This document shows, piece by piece, positions 24,906 through 34,363 of a DNA stretch of 64,000 nucleotides. Every line of letters starts with the position of its first letter. Position 1 is the stretch's first letter. The stretch lies in contig CAZBKQ010000007.1 of the NCBI GenBank assembly GCA_964492555.1, positions 1 through 64,000 on the forward strand, written 5' to 3'. The position numbers were made by a program, and so were the translations under genes. The notes beneath the pieces were generated by a model, which was not told the DNA's origin, ran no database searches, and saw only the letters and a list, made by a program, of their open reading frames with translations. Origin of the DNA: GCA-2709075 sp964492555. Lineage in GTDB: Bacteria; Pseudomonadota; Alphaproteobacteria; MPNO01; UBA2964.

Positions 24906-26288
24906 TCAATCGTATTTTTCTCTGTATTTGCGGACGGTGCGTAACGCGATCACATTCAGAACCAGCGTTACGCAAAACAGGGCAAGCCCCAGCGCAAATG
25001 CCGCGAGCGTCTTGGCGCTGTCGAATTCCTGATCTCCCACCAGGAGCGTGACGATTTGCACGGTGACCGTTGTAACGGCTTCCAATGGGTTTGCGGTCAA
25101 ATTCGCGGCCAGCCCCGCCGCCATGACCACGATCATGGTTTCGCCGATAGCGCGGCTGATTGCCAAGAGCACGCCCCCGACAATTCCCGGAAACGCGGCG
25201 GGGACGATCACCTGACGGACCGTTTCCGACTGGGTTGCGCCAAGCGCATAGGAACCGTCTCTCAAGGTCTGCGGGACAGCGTTTATAACGTCATCCGACA
25301 GCGAAGACACAAACGGAATAATCATCACCCCCATGACCAGGCCGGCCGCAAGCGCGCTTTCGGAGGCCACATCGAGCCCGATATTCTCACCGAGTCCGCG
25401 AATAAAAGGCGCTACGGTCAAGGCCGCGAAAAAGCCGTAAACAACCGTCGGGATGCCGGCCAGGATTTCCAGGGCCGGTTTCAGAATGTCCCGTAATTTG
25501 CGTGGCGCGTATTCAGACAGGTAAATTGCGGACATCAGTCCGACCGGAACGGCGACAATCATGGCAATGACCGTGATCAGAATTGTGCCGGCGAATATCG
25601 GCACCGCGCCAAACGCGCCATCGCTCGCAACCTGATCGGCCCGGAGCGCTGTTTGCGGACTCCATTCCAGCCCGAACAAAAACTCGGTTACCGGGACCTT
25701 GCCGAAAAACCGGATGGTTTCAAATATCAGCGAGAGCACGATGCCGATGGTCGTCAGAATCGCGATCAGTGAAGCAACGACCAAACACGCATTAAATGCG
25801 CCCTCGACGAAATTTCTCGCTCTGAGCCGCGGCCTGATGCGCCGATGGGCCCAAAATAGCCCGCCGCAGGAAAATGCGAGGATGGCCGCGAACAAGGCAG
25901 CGTTGCCGGTCGCGCGCCATTCGTTAAACCGGGCGGCCGCGGCAATGACGACCGGGTCGTCACGGCGGCTGGTGATATTGCCGTCGGCAAGATTTGATAC
26001 ATCGTTCAACAGCAGGCCCAGCCGCTCAGGCGGCATATTCCGCTGTGCTTCCGGGAGCGACCCGACGACCAGGCTTTCAAGGAAATACGGTTGAAACGCC
26101 GCCCAGATCGCAAACAGGGCGATGGCCGGCAGCCCTGTCCAGAGGGCGACATAAAGACCGTAATATTGCGGCAATGAATGGAGCCCGCGAATGTCCCCGT
26201 TCACCAGGATCGCGGCCCGTCTGCGCCCGATAAAATGTCCAAAGACAATCAGAAGGGCGAGGATGCAGGCTATAAAGGCGGGGGACAT
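24906..26288 (-). CDS. pstC: Phosphate ABC transporter permease PstC (long form)
   Basis: The 460-aa protein has the PstC permease domain in its C-terminal half (PVTEFLFGLEWSPQ, then YLSEYAPRKLRDILKPALEI and LRDGSYALGATQSETVRQVI). An extra N-terminal portion has three or so membrane segments and a soluble loop, as in long alphaproteobacterial PstC proteins. It forms the transmembrane channel with PstA. It is preceded by the strong terminator after pstS, so its level probably depends on read-through. Confidence 0.95.
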   Translation of the reverse strand: MSPAFIACILALLIVFGHFIGRRRAAILVNGDIRGLHSLPQYYGLYVALWTGLPAIALFAIWAAFQPYFLESLVVGSLPEAQRNMPPERLGLLLNDVSNLADGNITSRRDDPVVIAAAARFNEWRATGNAALFAAILAFSCGGLFWAHRRIRPRLRARNFVEGAFNACLVVASLIAILTTIGIVLSLIFETIRFFGKVPVTEFLFGLEWSPQTALRADQVASDGAFGAVPIFAGTILITVIAMIVAVPVGLMSAIYLSEYAPRKLRDILKPALEILAGIPTVVYGFFAALTVAPFIRGLGENIGLDVASESALAAGLVMGVMIIPFVSSLSDDVINAVPQTLRDGSYALGATQSETVRQVIVPAAFPGIVGGVLLAISRAIGETMIVVMAAGLAANLTANPLEAVTTVTVQIVTLLVGDQEFDSAKTLAAFALGLALFCVTLVLNVIALRTVRKYREKYD

Positions 26289-26322
26289 TTAAAAGGCGCT
26301 TTGTTTATCGACTGTTCCTACC

Positions 26323-26358
26323 AAAAAAAACCGGCGGTCCCGTCAGGGAACCGCCGGT
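26323..26358 (-). terminator. Rho-independent terminator between pstS and pstC
   Basis: On the minus strand, ACCGGCGGT plus CCC pairs with GGG plus ACCGCCGGT (nine and three base pairs with one bulged base, loop of four), followed by eight T. It lies directly downstream of the pstS stop. A terminator here lets most transcripts end after pstS, giving the excess of binding protein over permease that ABC importers need. Confidence 0.88.
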
Positions 26359-26368
26359 AACCCACTCT

Positions 26369-27406
26369 CTACATTGAGAGCGGTGAAAGGGCTCGCGCCG
26401 CGGCGCGAACTTTTTTCCGTTCCGCGTCGGAAAGCGGGATCAACCCCTTGTCAACCAGATAGCCATCGGGCCCGAACGCCTTTTCGTTGGCGAAGGAGGC
26501 GACATATTCCTTTAACCCCGGGATTACCCCCGCGTGGGCATTTTTGACATAGAAGAAAAGCGACCGGGAAATCTTGTATTTGCCGGAAGAAATATTCTCG
26601 AAGGTCGGCGGCGTTCCGTTGATTTTCGAGCCTTTGACGCTGTCCGTGTTCTGATCAAGGAAGCTGAAGCCGAATATGCCGAAGGCGCTCGGATTGGCGA
26701 CCAGCTTCTGGACGATCAGATTGTCGTTTTCGCCCGCCTCAACGAAGGCGCCGTCTTCCCGGATGCCGTGGCAAATGGCCTTGTATTTCTTCTTGGCGGT
26801 TTTCCGCATGGCCTTGATGGCCTTGAAGGTCTTGCAGCCGCCTTCCATGGCCAACTCGACAAACGCGTCGCGGGTGCCGGAGGTTGGTGGCGGGCCCAGG
26901 ACTTCGATCTTGACCTTCGGAAGCGATGCATCGATGTCGCTCCACATTTTATAGGGGTTGGGAATCAGTTTGCTTCCGTCCTTGTCCGCCGGTACTTGTC
27001 TGGCCAGCGCAAGGAACACGTGACGCAATGAAAAATCCGGTTTCGGCCCGGCCTTTGCGTTGGCGAGCACGATGCCGTCAAACCCTACCTTGACCTCGGT
27101 AATTTTTTCGACGCCGTTTCTGGCGCAGCGATCCACCTCGGATTTCTTGATACGGCGCGACGCGTTGGTAACGTCCGGATGCCCTACGCCCACACCCGCG
27201 CAAAACAGCTTTAATCCGCCGCCGGAACCGGTGGATTCGATGACCGGGGTCTTGAATTTGGTGGTTTTACCGAAGTTTTCAGCGACCGCCGTGGCGAACG
27301 GGAAAACCGTCGATGAACCAACGATGCGAATCTGATCGCGGGCTTGCGCGGAACCGGCGAAAACGGCAACGGCCGCCGCCGCAACGAGCAGGGATTTGTA
27401 AGCCAT
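26369..27406 (-). CDS. pstS: Periplasmic phosphate-binding protein PstS
   Basis: The 345-aa protein has a Sec signal peptide (MAYKSLLVAAAAVAVFAGSA, cleaved before about QARDQ) and the type-2 periplasmic-binding fold with IRIVGSSTVFPFATAVAENFG, the TGSGGG phosphate loop and GPPPTSGTRDAFVELAM. It captures phosphate for PstCAB. AAGGAG lies about 12 bases before the ATG at 27406; a start at 27442 would spoil the signal peptide. The Pho box array lies about 100 bases upstream. Confidence 0.96.
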   Translation of the reverse strand: MAYKSLLVAAAAVAVFAGSAQARDQIRIVGSSTVFPFATAVAENFGKTTKFKTPVIESTGSGGGLKLFCAGVGVGHPDVTNASRRIKKSEVDRCARNGVEKITEVKVGFDGIVLANAKAGPKPDFSLRHVFLALARQVPADKDGSKLIPNPYKMWSDIDASLPKVKIEVLGPPPTSGTRDAFVELAMEGGCKTFKAIKAMRKTAKKKYKAICHGIREDGAFVEAGENDNLIVQKLVANPSAFGIFGFSFLDQNTDSVKGSKINGTPPTFENISSGKYKISRSLFFYVKNAHAGVIPGLKEYVASFANEKAFGPDGYLVDKGLIPLSDAERKKVRAAARALSPLSM

Positions 27407-27507
27407 TATGGAGCTCTCCTTGGGGAAGTGTTTCAGGTCCATATTGTTGCCATCCCGGCGGCACTCCCTATGCCGCGCCGGTGACGCAAATAACCTATGG
27501 CGTTCCC

Positions 27508-27547
27508 GTGACTGTTATATTTCAGTTATGTGACAGTTATGTGACAG
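27508..27547 (-). promoter_or_regulatory. Pho box array (PhoB-binding repeats) upstream of pstS
   Basis: Read on the minus strand there are four 7-base units spaced every 11 bases: CTGTCAC, CTGTCAC, CTGAAAT and CAGTCAC, joined by ATAA each time. The first two units form a near-consensus Pho box (CTGTCAC-ATAA-CTGTCAC). This is two tandem PhoB dimer sites pointing toward pstS, and shows that pstS and downstream genes have their own phosphate-controlled promoter inside the cluster. Confidence 0.92.
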
Positions 27548-27614
27548 CCGTCATTTTTTCGGCGGAATTTCCGGTAAACCGAAGAATATTCGACGGGCGG
27601 TTGCCTTTGGCCCG

Positions 27615-29027
27615 TCAATCGTCAGAGCGCGGTTCCGGACCGCTTCGCCTCACCGGCAGATAAACCGTGAATGTGCTGCCCGAATTCGGCTCGCTCTCGA
27701 TGGCGAGCGCGCCGCGATGCCGGTTGACGGCGTGCTTGACGATGGCGAGGCCAAGCCCCGTGCCGCCGCGTTGGCGCGATGCCTGGCTGTCGACGCGGTA
27801 AAAACGCTCCGTCAGGCGCGGGATGTGATCGGCGTCAATGCCCGGCCCTCTGTCCCGCACCGATATCGCGACATAAGGCAGGTTTCCGCTCAGCGCCGAC
27901 GGCAGCTTCGCGATATCGGCCAGGCGTGCCGCGATGTCGATTTCCGAATCGGGATTGCCATACTTGATGGCATTGTCCAACAGGTTCTGGAAGACCATCG
28001 ACAAATCGTTCTTGTCGCCCGGCAGTTCGGGAAACCCCTCGGCGATTTCGGTTCTGATTTTGATCGCCTGCTCCCGTGCCTTGATGGAAAGTGTGCTGAC
28101 GACCTCTTCCAGCATATCGCTGATATCCACCGCCTGTGTCGGAACGGCGTGTTCGTTCATTTCAATACGGGATAACGACAGCAGATCGTCAACCAGACGC
28201 GACATCCGCTCCGCCTGATTCTCCATCAGTCCGAAAAACTGTTCCTGGGCTTCCGGATCATCCCGCGCCGCGCCGCGCAATGTCTGAAGGCTGCCGAGCA
28301 GCACCGACAGCGGGGTGCGCAATTCATGGCTGACATTGGCGATGAAATCGGAACGCAGCGCCTCCGTGCGTTTCAGCTCGGTGATGTCGTAAAGCGCGAT
28401 GACCACCGCGATATCGACATCGCCTTCTTCTTCCAGGGCGGAAATACGAGCGCTGAAATTACGCTCGACCGGAATGGTGAAATCGAACTCCACCTCGGCC
28501 GTGGACTCGTCTCCGGCCAGCACGCCGTCGACCGCCAGCAGGACATTGGGATTTCGTAATACGGTGGAGAGATCCCTGCCCAGAAGCGAGTCGCCCAGCA
28601 ATTCATGCGCCGCCAAGTTCGCCCGGGTGATCCGCCTGTCCTCATTCAGCATCAGGACCGGATCGGGCAATCGGTCGAGCCCCGGCGTTGATCTGGTATT
28701 GGTCGCCGGCCGCGGCGCGGCGCGGGCCACGCTGACGGCGACGGTTTCGCGCATCCCGGTGACCAGCGGCGCCAGCGTGCCGCTGAAGACCAGCGGGGGC
28801 CGGGGCGCATCGGGATCGTCCCCCAGATTGCCGATAAATTTCCTGAGGGCGGCGACATCGGACAGCAGCGCATGCACCAGAAGTCCGATACCGCCGGCCG
28901 CGGCCAGTACCGCGACAATCGCATGGGCAGTCGAAAATCCCTCCGCCGCCGCGAGCGCGACAATTACAAGCACCGCCGGCGAACACATCGCCAGCAAGGG
29001 TCGCCATATCCGGGCAAGGGATACCAC
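27615..29027 (-). CDS. phoR: Phosphate regulon sensor kinase PhoR
   Basis: The 470-aa histidine kinase has two N-terminal membrane segments (about 10-55), a PAS domain (about 115-215, LPDPVLMLNEDRRI), the HisKA box with the phosphorylated H234 (IANVSHELRTPLS), and a catalytic domain with N (FQNLLDNAIKYG), DRGPGID and GGTGLGLAIVKH. It phosphorylates PhoB when phosphate is low, under control of Pst and PhoU. The start is a GTG. It is upstream of pstS, apart from phoB, as is usual in alphaproteobacteria. Confidence 0.96.
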   Translation of the reverse strand: MVSLARIWRPLLAMCSPAVLVIVALAAAEGFSTAHAIVAVLAAAGGIGLLVHALLSDVAALRKFIGNLGDDPDAPRPPLVFSGTLAPLVTGMRETVAVSVARAAPRPATNTRSTPGLDRLPDPVLMLNEDRRITRANLAAHELLGDSLLGRDLSTVLRNPNVLLAVDGVLAGDESTAEVEFDFTIPVERNFSARISALEEEGDVDIAVVIALYDITELKRTEALRSDFIANVSHELRTPLSVLLGSLQTLRGAARDDPEAQEQFFGLMENQAERMSRLVDDLLSLSRIEMNEHAVPTQAVDISDMLEEVVSTLSIKAREQAIKIRTEIAEGFPELPGDKNDLSMVFQNLLDNAIKYGNPDSEIDIAARLADIAKLPSALSGNLPYVAISVRDRGPGIDADHIPRLTERFYRVDSQASRQRGGTGLGLAIVKHAVNRHRGALAIESEPNSGSTFTVYLPVRRSGPEPRSDD

Positions 29028-29080
29028 CTGATCCGTATCCTTTGTCTGTGCCGGCCGCGCGCCCTCCGGCGCGCCGCCGC

Positions 29081-31405
29081 CTAGCTTATCGAATCATACG
29101 CCGCCAGGACCGCATTGGTCACGATGTCCGAAACGCCGGCATCCAGCCGGGCGATCTGCACCGGCTTGTCCAGCCCGACCAGCATCGGGCCGATGACGGT
29201 CGCGCCGGCGAGCTTCTGCAGGATGCGCGAAGAAATCGACGCCGAAAACAAATCGGGCATGACCAGCACATTCGCGGGTCCTTCCAGCCGGTTGAACGGA
29301 TAGATATCGCTCATCGCCGGATCCAGCGCCGTGTTGACCGAAATTTCGCCTTCATAAACGAATTTCCGCTTCTTTGAATCCAGAATGGCAACCGCTTCCC
29401 GGATCGTGTCGATGCGTTCGCTTTCCCTTCCGCCAAAGCTCGAATGCGAGACCAGCGCGACGCGGGGTTCGTGTCCCATCGTGCGCGCCCGTTCGGCGGC
29501 CTGCGCCGCGATCTCGGCAAGTTGCTGCGCGGTCGGGGTTTCATGGACGATGGTGTCGGCGATGAACACCGTGCGATCGCGCGCCGTGACGATCGACAGG
29601 CCGAAAAGCGACTCACCTTTTTTGATGTCGATGGCGCGCAGCACGTCGTTCCAGCTGGTCGGGGCATTGCGCGTCAGGCCGGTGACCATGCCGTCGGCGT
29701 CGCCCATCGCGATCATGCAGGCCGCGAAAATATTCCTGTCGGTTACCACCATGCGCTGACAGTCACGCCGCAGATGGCCCCGTCGCTGCAGCCGTCCATA
29801 GAGGTAATCTGTATATTTGTCGTTGTTTTTGGAAAAGCGCGCATTGTGGATTTCGAGCTTGTCCGCGCCCGGCAGGCCAAGCTCCTTGATCTTATCCTTG
29901 ACCCGGTCCTCCCGGCCGATCAGTACCGGTGTGCCGTATCCCGCATTGCGGAAGGTCAGCGCCGCCCGAATTACCGGTTCTTCTTCGCCCTCTGCGAAAA
30001 CGATCCGCCGCGGGCGCCGCTTGACCGTCTCGAAGATATTGTGGAGCCGCCCGACGGTTGGATCCATCCGCTGCGCCAGCGCGTGGCGATAAGTTTCCAT
30101 ATCGGCGATCTCTGTCCGTGCCACGCCGGTCTTTATCGCGGCCTCGGCCACTGCGGGCGGCACGGCGGTAATCAGCCTCGGGTCGAACGGCGTCGGGATC
30201 AGATAATCCTGACCGAAGGTCAGCCGCCGGCCCGAATAGGCGCCCGCCACCTCATCGGGCACATCTTCCCGCGCCAGGTCCGCCAGGGCACGGGCGGCGG
30301 CGATTTTCATCTCATCATTGATGCGCCGCGCGCGGACGTCGAGCGCCCCCCGGAAAATATAGGGAAAGCCCAGCACATTATTGATCTGGTTGGGATAATC
30401 GGACCGGCCGGTGGCGATGATCGCATCGTCGCGCGCCGCGCGCGCGTCTTCCGGTGTGATTTCGGGGTCGGGGTTCGCCAGCGCGAAAATTATCGGCGCC
30501 TTGGCCATCGATTTGACCATCTTCTGGGTCACCGCGCCGCCGACGGAAACGCCGAAGAAAATATCCGCGCCTTTCATGGCGTCTTCCAGTGTCCGCGCGT
30601 CGGTGTCGATGGCAAAGGCCGACTTCCACTGGTTCATGCCGGCCTCTCGGCCCTGATGGACGACGCCCCGGGAATCGCACAGCACGACATTTTTCCTCGG
30701 CAGCCCCATCGCAATAAACAGATCCAGGCAGGCGATGGCCGCCGCGCCGGCGCCGTTGACCACAACCTTGGGCTCTTTCAGCTTGCGCCCGGTAATTTCC
30801 AGCGCGTTCAGCAGCCCGGCCGCGGCGATCACCGCGGTGCCGTGCTGATCGTCATGGAATACCGGAATGTCCATTAACTCGCGCAGCCGTTCCTCGATGA
30901 TAAAGCAGGCCGGCGCCGCGATGTCCTCCAGATTGATTCCGCCGAAACCGGGGCCCAGATACCGGACGCAATTGACGAACTCATCGATGTCCGATGTGTC
31001 CACTTCCAGATCGACCGCGTCGATATCCGCGAAACGCTTGAACAGGACGCATTTGCCTTCCATCACCGGCTTTGCGCCCAGTGCCCCTAGATCACCCAGC
31101 CCCAGTACCGCGGTGCCGTTGGAAATCACCGCGACCATGTTGCCCTTGTTGGTGTATTCGAAGGCGGTGTTTTCGTCCCTGGCGATTTCAAGGCAGGGCG
31201 CGGCGACGCCCGGCGAATAGGCCAAAGACAGATCGCGCTGCGTGGTGATCGGTTTCAGCGGCTGGATCGACAGCTTGCCGGGCGGCGGGCCGGCATGAAG
31301 CGCCAGTGCCTCGCGTTCCAGATTCGAAATAGTCGCCTTGTTCGAGCTGTTCTTTTTTGCCGCCGCCTTTTTCCGCGCCGCGGTCTTTTTCGCCTTCCGA
31401 GCCAT
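29081..31405 (-). CDS. maeB: NADP-dependent malic enzyme with phosphotransacetylase-like domain
   Basis: The 774-aa protein has the malic enzyme part (about 25-440: LSLAYSPGVAAPCLEIARDE, NDEM and the NAD(P)-binding region around VVNGAGAAAIACLDL) and a C-terminal phosphotransacetylase-like part (about 450-770), which in this family regulates rather than catalyses. It converts malate to pyruvate and CO2. The first 24 residues are an unusual Lys/Ala-rich basic tail (ARKAKKTAARKKAAAKK). GGGAGG precedes the ATG at 31405. It is upstream of phoR and divergent from mutS. Confidence 0.95.
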   Translation of the reverse strand: MARKAKKTAARKKAAAKKNSSNKATISNLEREALALHAGPPPGKLSIQPLKPITTQRDLSLAYSPGVAAPCLEIARDENTAFEYTNKGNMVAVISNGTAVLGLGDLGALGAKPVMEGKCVLFKRFADIDAVDLEVDTSDIDEFVNCVRYLGPGFGGINLEDIAAPACFIIEERLRELMDIPVFHDDQHGTAVIAAAGLLNALEITGRKLKEPKVVVNGAGAAAIACLDLFIAMGLPRKNVVLCDSRGVVHQGREAGMNQWKSAFAIDTDARTLEDAMKGADIFFGVSVGGAVTQKMVKSMAKAPIIFALANPDPEITPEDARAARDDAIIATGRSDYPNQINNVLGFPYIFRGALDVRARRINDEMKIAAARALADLAREDVPDEVAGAYSGRRLTFGQDYLIPTPFDPRLITAVPPAVAEAAIKTGVARTEIADMETYRHALAQRMDPTVGRLHNIFETVKRRPRRIVFAEGEEEPVIRAALTFRNAGYGTPVLIGREDRVKDKIKELGLPGADKLEIHNARFSKNNDKYTDYLYGRLQRRGHLRRDCQRMVVTDRNIFAACMIAMGDADGMVTGLTRNAPTSWNDVLRAIDIKKGESLFGLSIVTARDRTVFIADTIVHETPTAQQLAEIAAQAAERARTMGHEPRVALVSHSSFGGRESERIDTIREAVAILDSKKRKFVYEGEISVNTALDPAMSDIYPFNRLEGPANVLVMPDLFSASISSRILQKLAGATVIGPMLVGLDKPVQIARLDAGVSDIVTNAVLAAYDSIS

Positions 31406-31552
31406 GATGAGCCGTACCTCCCCGACCGTAATCCCGTCAATGTGATGGCAACGGCGCGTCGGCGCAAGCATTTGGCGCGTCTGTCACGAAGTCTTCATCG
31501 AGTTCGGGCGCGGCGGATGACGCACCCGGCGCGCGGATGATATCCTCAACCC

Positions 31553-34255
31553 ATGGCGGACGGATCGGGCAGCGGCATGGAAAAACGCGGCAGGGGCGCG
31601 GGCGCGCAGGGCGCGGTAACGCCCATGATGGCGCAATATCTTGCCATCAAGGAAGCCCATCCCGATTGCCTGCTCTTTTACCGGATGGGCGATTTTTACG
31701 AATTGTTTTTCGAAGACGCGGTCGCGGCCTCGGCGGCGCTCGACATCACCCTGACGAAACGCGGCAAACATGACGGCGCTGATATCCCGATGTGCGGGGT
31801 GCCGGTGCATGCCGCGGATTCATATCTGTCGCGCCTGATCCGCAAGGGCTTTCGCGTTGCCGTCTGCGAACAGACCGAAAACCCGGCGGAGGCAAAAAAG
31901 CGCGGCTCGAAATCCGTCGTCGCGCGCGATGTCATCCGCATCGTCACGCCGGGCACGCTGACGGAAGACGCGCTGCTGGATGCGGCGCGCAATAATTTTC
32001 TGGCCGCGCTGGGCGATGCGCAAGGGGCGCTCGGCCTCGCCTGGCTGGATATCTCCACCGGCGCCTTTTTTGTCCAGACGGTGAGCGCGGCCACCCTGCC
32101 TGCGGCGCTTGCCCGGGTGGAACCGGGCGAGCTTCTGGTGCCCGAACGAATTCTGCGGGATGAATCGCTGTTCGAGATATTGGGCGAGGCGCGCGATATT
32201 CTCGCCCCGCTGCCCTCCTCCCGCTTCGATAGCGAGGCGGCCCGCCGGCGGCTTGAAGCCGCCTATGAGGTCGCGGCGCTGGATGCGTTCGGCGCGTTCA
32301 GCCGGGCCGAAATCGCGGCCGCCGGCGCACTACTCGATTATGTGGAGCTGACCCAGAAGGGCCGCCTGCCCCGGCTCGATGCGCCGCGCCGTCTCGGCGA
32401 CGGGGCGGTGATGGAAATCGATGCCGCCACACGCCGCAATCTGGAAATCTCCCGCACGCTTTCGGGCGACCGCCAGGGGTCTCTCCTGTCCGTCATTGAC
32501 CGCACGGTGACCGGCGCGGGCGGGCGGCTGCTGGCGGGCTGGCTTGCCGCGCCGCTGACCGGGCTCGGCGATATCGCCGGGCGTCATGACGCGGTCGGCT
32601 GGCTGTATGAGTCCGCCACGTGCCGCGACGACCTGCGGGGCTATTTGCGCGAATGCCCGGATGTGGAACGCGCCCTGTCCCGCCTGATGCTCGACCGGGG
32701 CGGGCCGCGCGATCTTGCCGCCATTCGTGACGGGTTGCGCCAGGGCGCCCTGATCCGCGACCGGTTGCAGGCCGACTCCGCCGCATCGCCCCTGCCTGAA
32801 TTGCTCTCGGGCGAGGTCTCGGGGCTCGGCCATTTCGAGACGCTGTGCGACAGGTTCGACCGCGCGCTTGCCGATACCCTGCCGGTCAATGCGCGCGATG
32901 GCGGGTTTATCGCCGAAGGCTATTCGGAAGAGCTGGATGAGCTGATCGCGCTGCGTGATTCCAGCCGCAAGCTGATCATGGGGCTGCAATCCGATTACGC
33001 GGCGGCGACCGGCATCGCGTCGCTGAAGGTGCGCCATAATAATGTGCTGGGCTATTTCATCGAGGTCACCGCGGCCAATGCCGACAAGATGCCGTCGGGC
33101 GAAGACAGCGATTTCATCCATCGCCAGACGCTCGCCAGCGCGGTACGCTATACGACGGTGGAACTCGGCGATCTCGAAGGGCGCATTTCCCGTGCCGCAG
33201 ATCAGGCGCTGGCGCTGGAACAGAAGCTGTTCACTGATCTTGCCGGCGAAATAAAAGACCGGGCCGGCGATATCGCCCGCGCCGCAACCGCGCTCGCCAC
33301 AATCGATGTGACCGCCGCGCTGGCTGCGCTGGCCGCCGCGCGGCGCTATGTCCGCCCGGCCATGGAAGACGGCGCCGCCTTCGCCATCGCGGGCGGCCGT
33401 CATCCGGTGGTGGAGGCCGCGCTCGACTCATCCGCCGATGCGGCGTTCGTGCCCAATGATTGCGACCTCGACCCCGCCCGGCGGCTGTGGCTGCTGACCG
33501 GTCCCAACATGGCGGGCAAAAGCACCTTTTTGCGCCAGAACGCGCTGATCGCCATTCTCGCCCAGGCGGGGTCCTTCGTTCCGGCGGAAGAGGCGCGCAT
33601 CGGCGTCATAGACCGGCTGTTCAGCCGGGTCGGCGCGGCGGATGATCTTGCGCGCGGGCGCTCGACATTCATGGTGGAAATGGTGGAAACCGCCGCCATC
33701 CTGAACCAGGCCACCGAACGCTCGCTGATCATTCTCGATGAAATCGGGCGCGGCACGGCAACCTTTGACGGGCTGTCCATCGCCTGGGCGGCGCTCGAAC
33801 ATATTCATGACGTCAATAAATGCCGGGCGCTGTTCGCCACCCATTATCATGAGCTGACGGTGCTCGCCGCGCGGCTGCCGTCGCTGGAATGTCACACCAT
33901 GCGGGTCAAGGAATGGCGAGAAGACGTGGTGTTCCTGCATGAGGTCGCGGCCGGGTCCGCCGACCGGTCCTACGGCATCCATGTCGGGCGGCTGGCGGGG
34001 TTGCCGCCGGCGGTGATCGGCCGGGCAGAAGAGGTGCTGGCGGCCCTCGAATCCGGTGAACAGGGCGGCGCGGTCAGCCGGCTGGCCGATGATCTGCCGC
34101 TCTTTAACGCGACCGCCGCGCGCGGCAAGGGCAAACAGGAATCGCAAAAGGAATCGGAGATCGAGGCGGCGCTGAAAGCCGCCGATCCCGACGCCATGAC
34201 GCCGCGCGAGGCGCTGGAATTCCTCTACCGGCTCCGGGGGATGCTGGGGGGTTAA
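31553..34255 (+). CDS. mutS: DNA mismatch repair protein MutS
   Basis: The 900-aa protein recognises mismatches and recruits the repair machinery. It has the mismatch-contact motif Phe-x-Glu (GDFYELFFEDA, near residue 50), core and clamp domains, and the ATPase domain with Walker A GPNMAGKST at about residue 652, a Walker B region LIILDEIGRGTATFDG, and the C-terminal SYGIHVGRLAGLP. All expected domains are present. MutL is not in the window. Confidence 0.98.
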   Translation: MADGSGSGMEKRGRGAGAQGAVTPMMAQYLAIKEAHPDCLLFYRMGDFYELFFEDAVAASAALDITLTKRGKHDGADIPMCGVPVHAADSYLSRLIRKGFRVAVCEQTENPAEAKKRGSKSVVARDVIRIVTPGTLTEDALLDAARNNFLAALGDAQGALGLAWLDISTGAFFVQTVSAATLPAALARVEPGELLVPERILRDESLFEILGEARDILAPLPSSRFDSEAARRRLEAAYEVAALDAFGAFSRAEIAAAGALLDYVELTQKGRLPRLDAPRRLGDGAVMEIDAATRRNLEISRTLSGDRQGSLLSVIDRTVTGAGGRLLAGWLAAPLTGLGDIAGRHDAVGWLYESATCRDDLRGYLRECPDVERALSRLMLDRGGPRDLAAIRDGLRQGALIRDRLQADSAASPLPELLSGEVSGLGHFETLCDRFDRALADTLPVNARDGGFIAEGYSEELDELIALRDSSRKLIMGLQSDYAAATGIASLKVRHNNVLGYFIEVTAANADKMPSGEDSDFIHRQTLASAVRYTTVELGDLEGRISRAADQALALEQKLFTDLAGEIKDRAGDIARAATALATIDVTAALAALAAARRYVRPAMEDGAAFAIAGGRHPVVEAALDSSADAAFVPNDCDLDPARRLWLLTGPNMAGKSTFLRQNALIAILAQAGSFVPAEEARIGVIDRLFSRVGAADDLARGRSTFMVEMVETAAILNQATERSLIILDEIGRGTATFDGLSIAWAALEHIHDVNKCRALFATHYHELTVLAARLPSLECHTMRVKEWREDVVFLHEVAAGSADRSYGIHVGRLAGLPPAVIGRAEEVLAALESGEQGGAVSRLADDLPLFNATAARGKGKQESQKESEIEAALKAADPDAMTPREALEFLYRLRGMLGG

Positions 34256-34363
34256 GGCGCACGCCCCATTCCCGCCGCAAAGTTACGGTTCATTCGACCA
34301 CGCCGCTCGTGCTAACCATGGGGTGCGCCGCGCGCGCGTGAATTTCAACAGGCCGGGTCTCCC

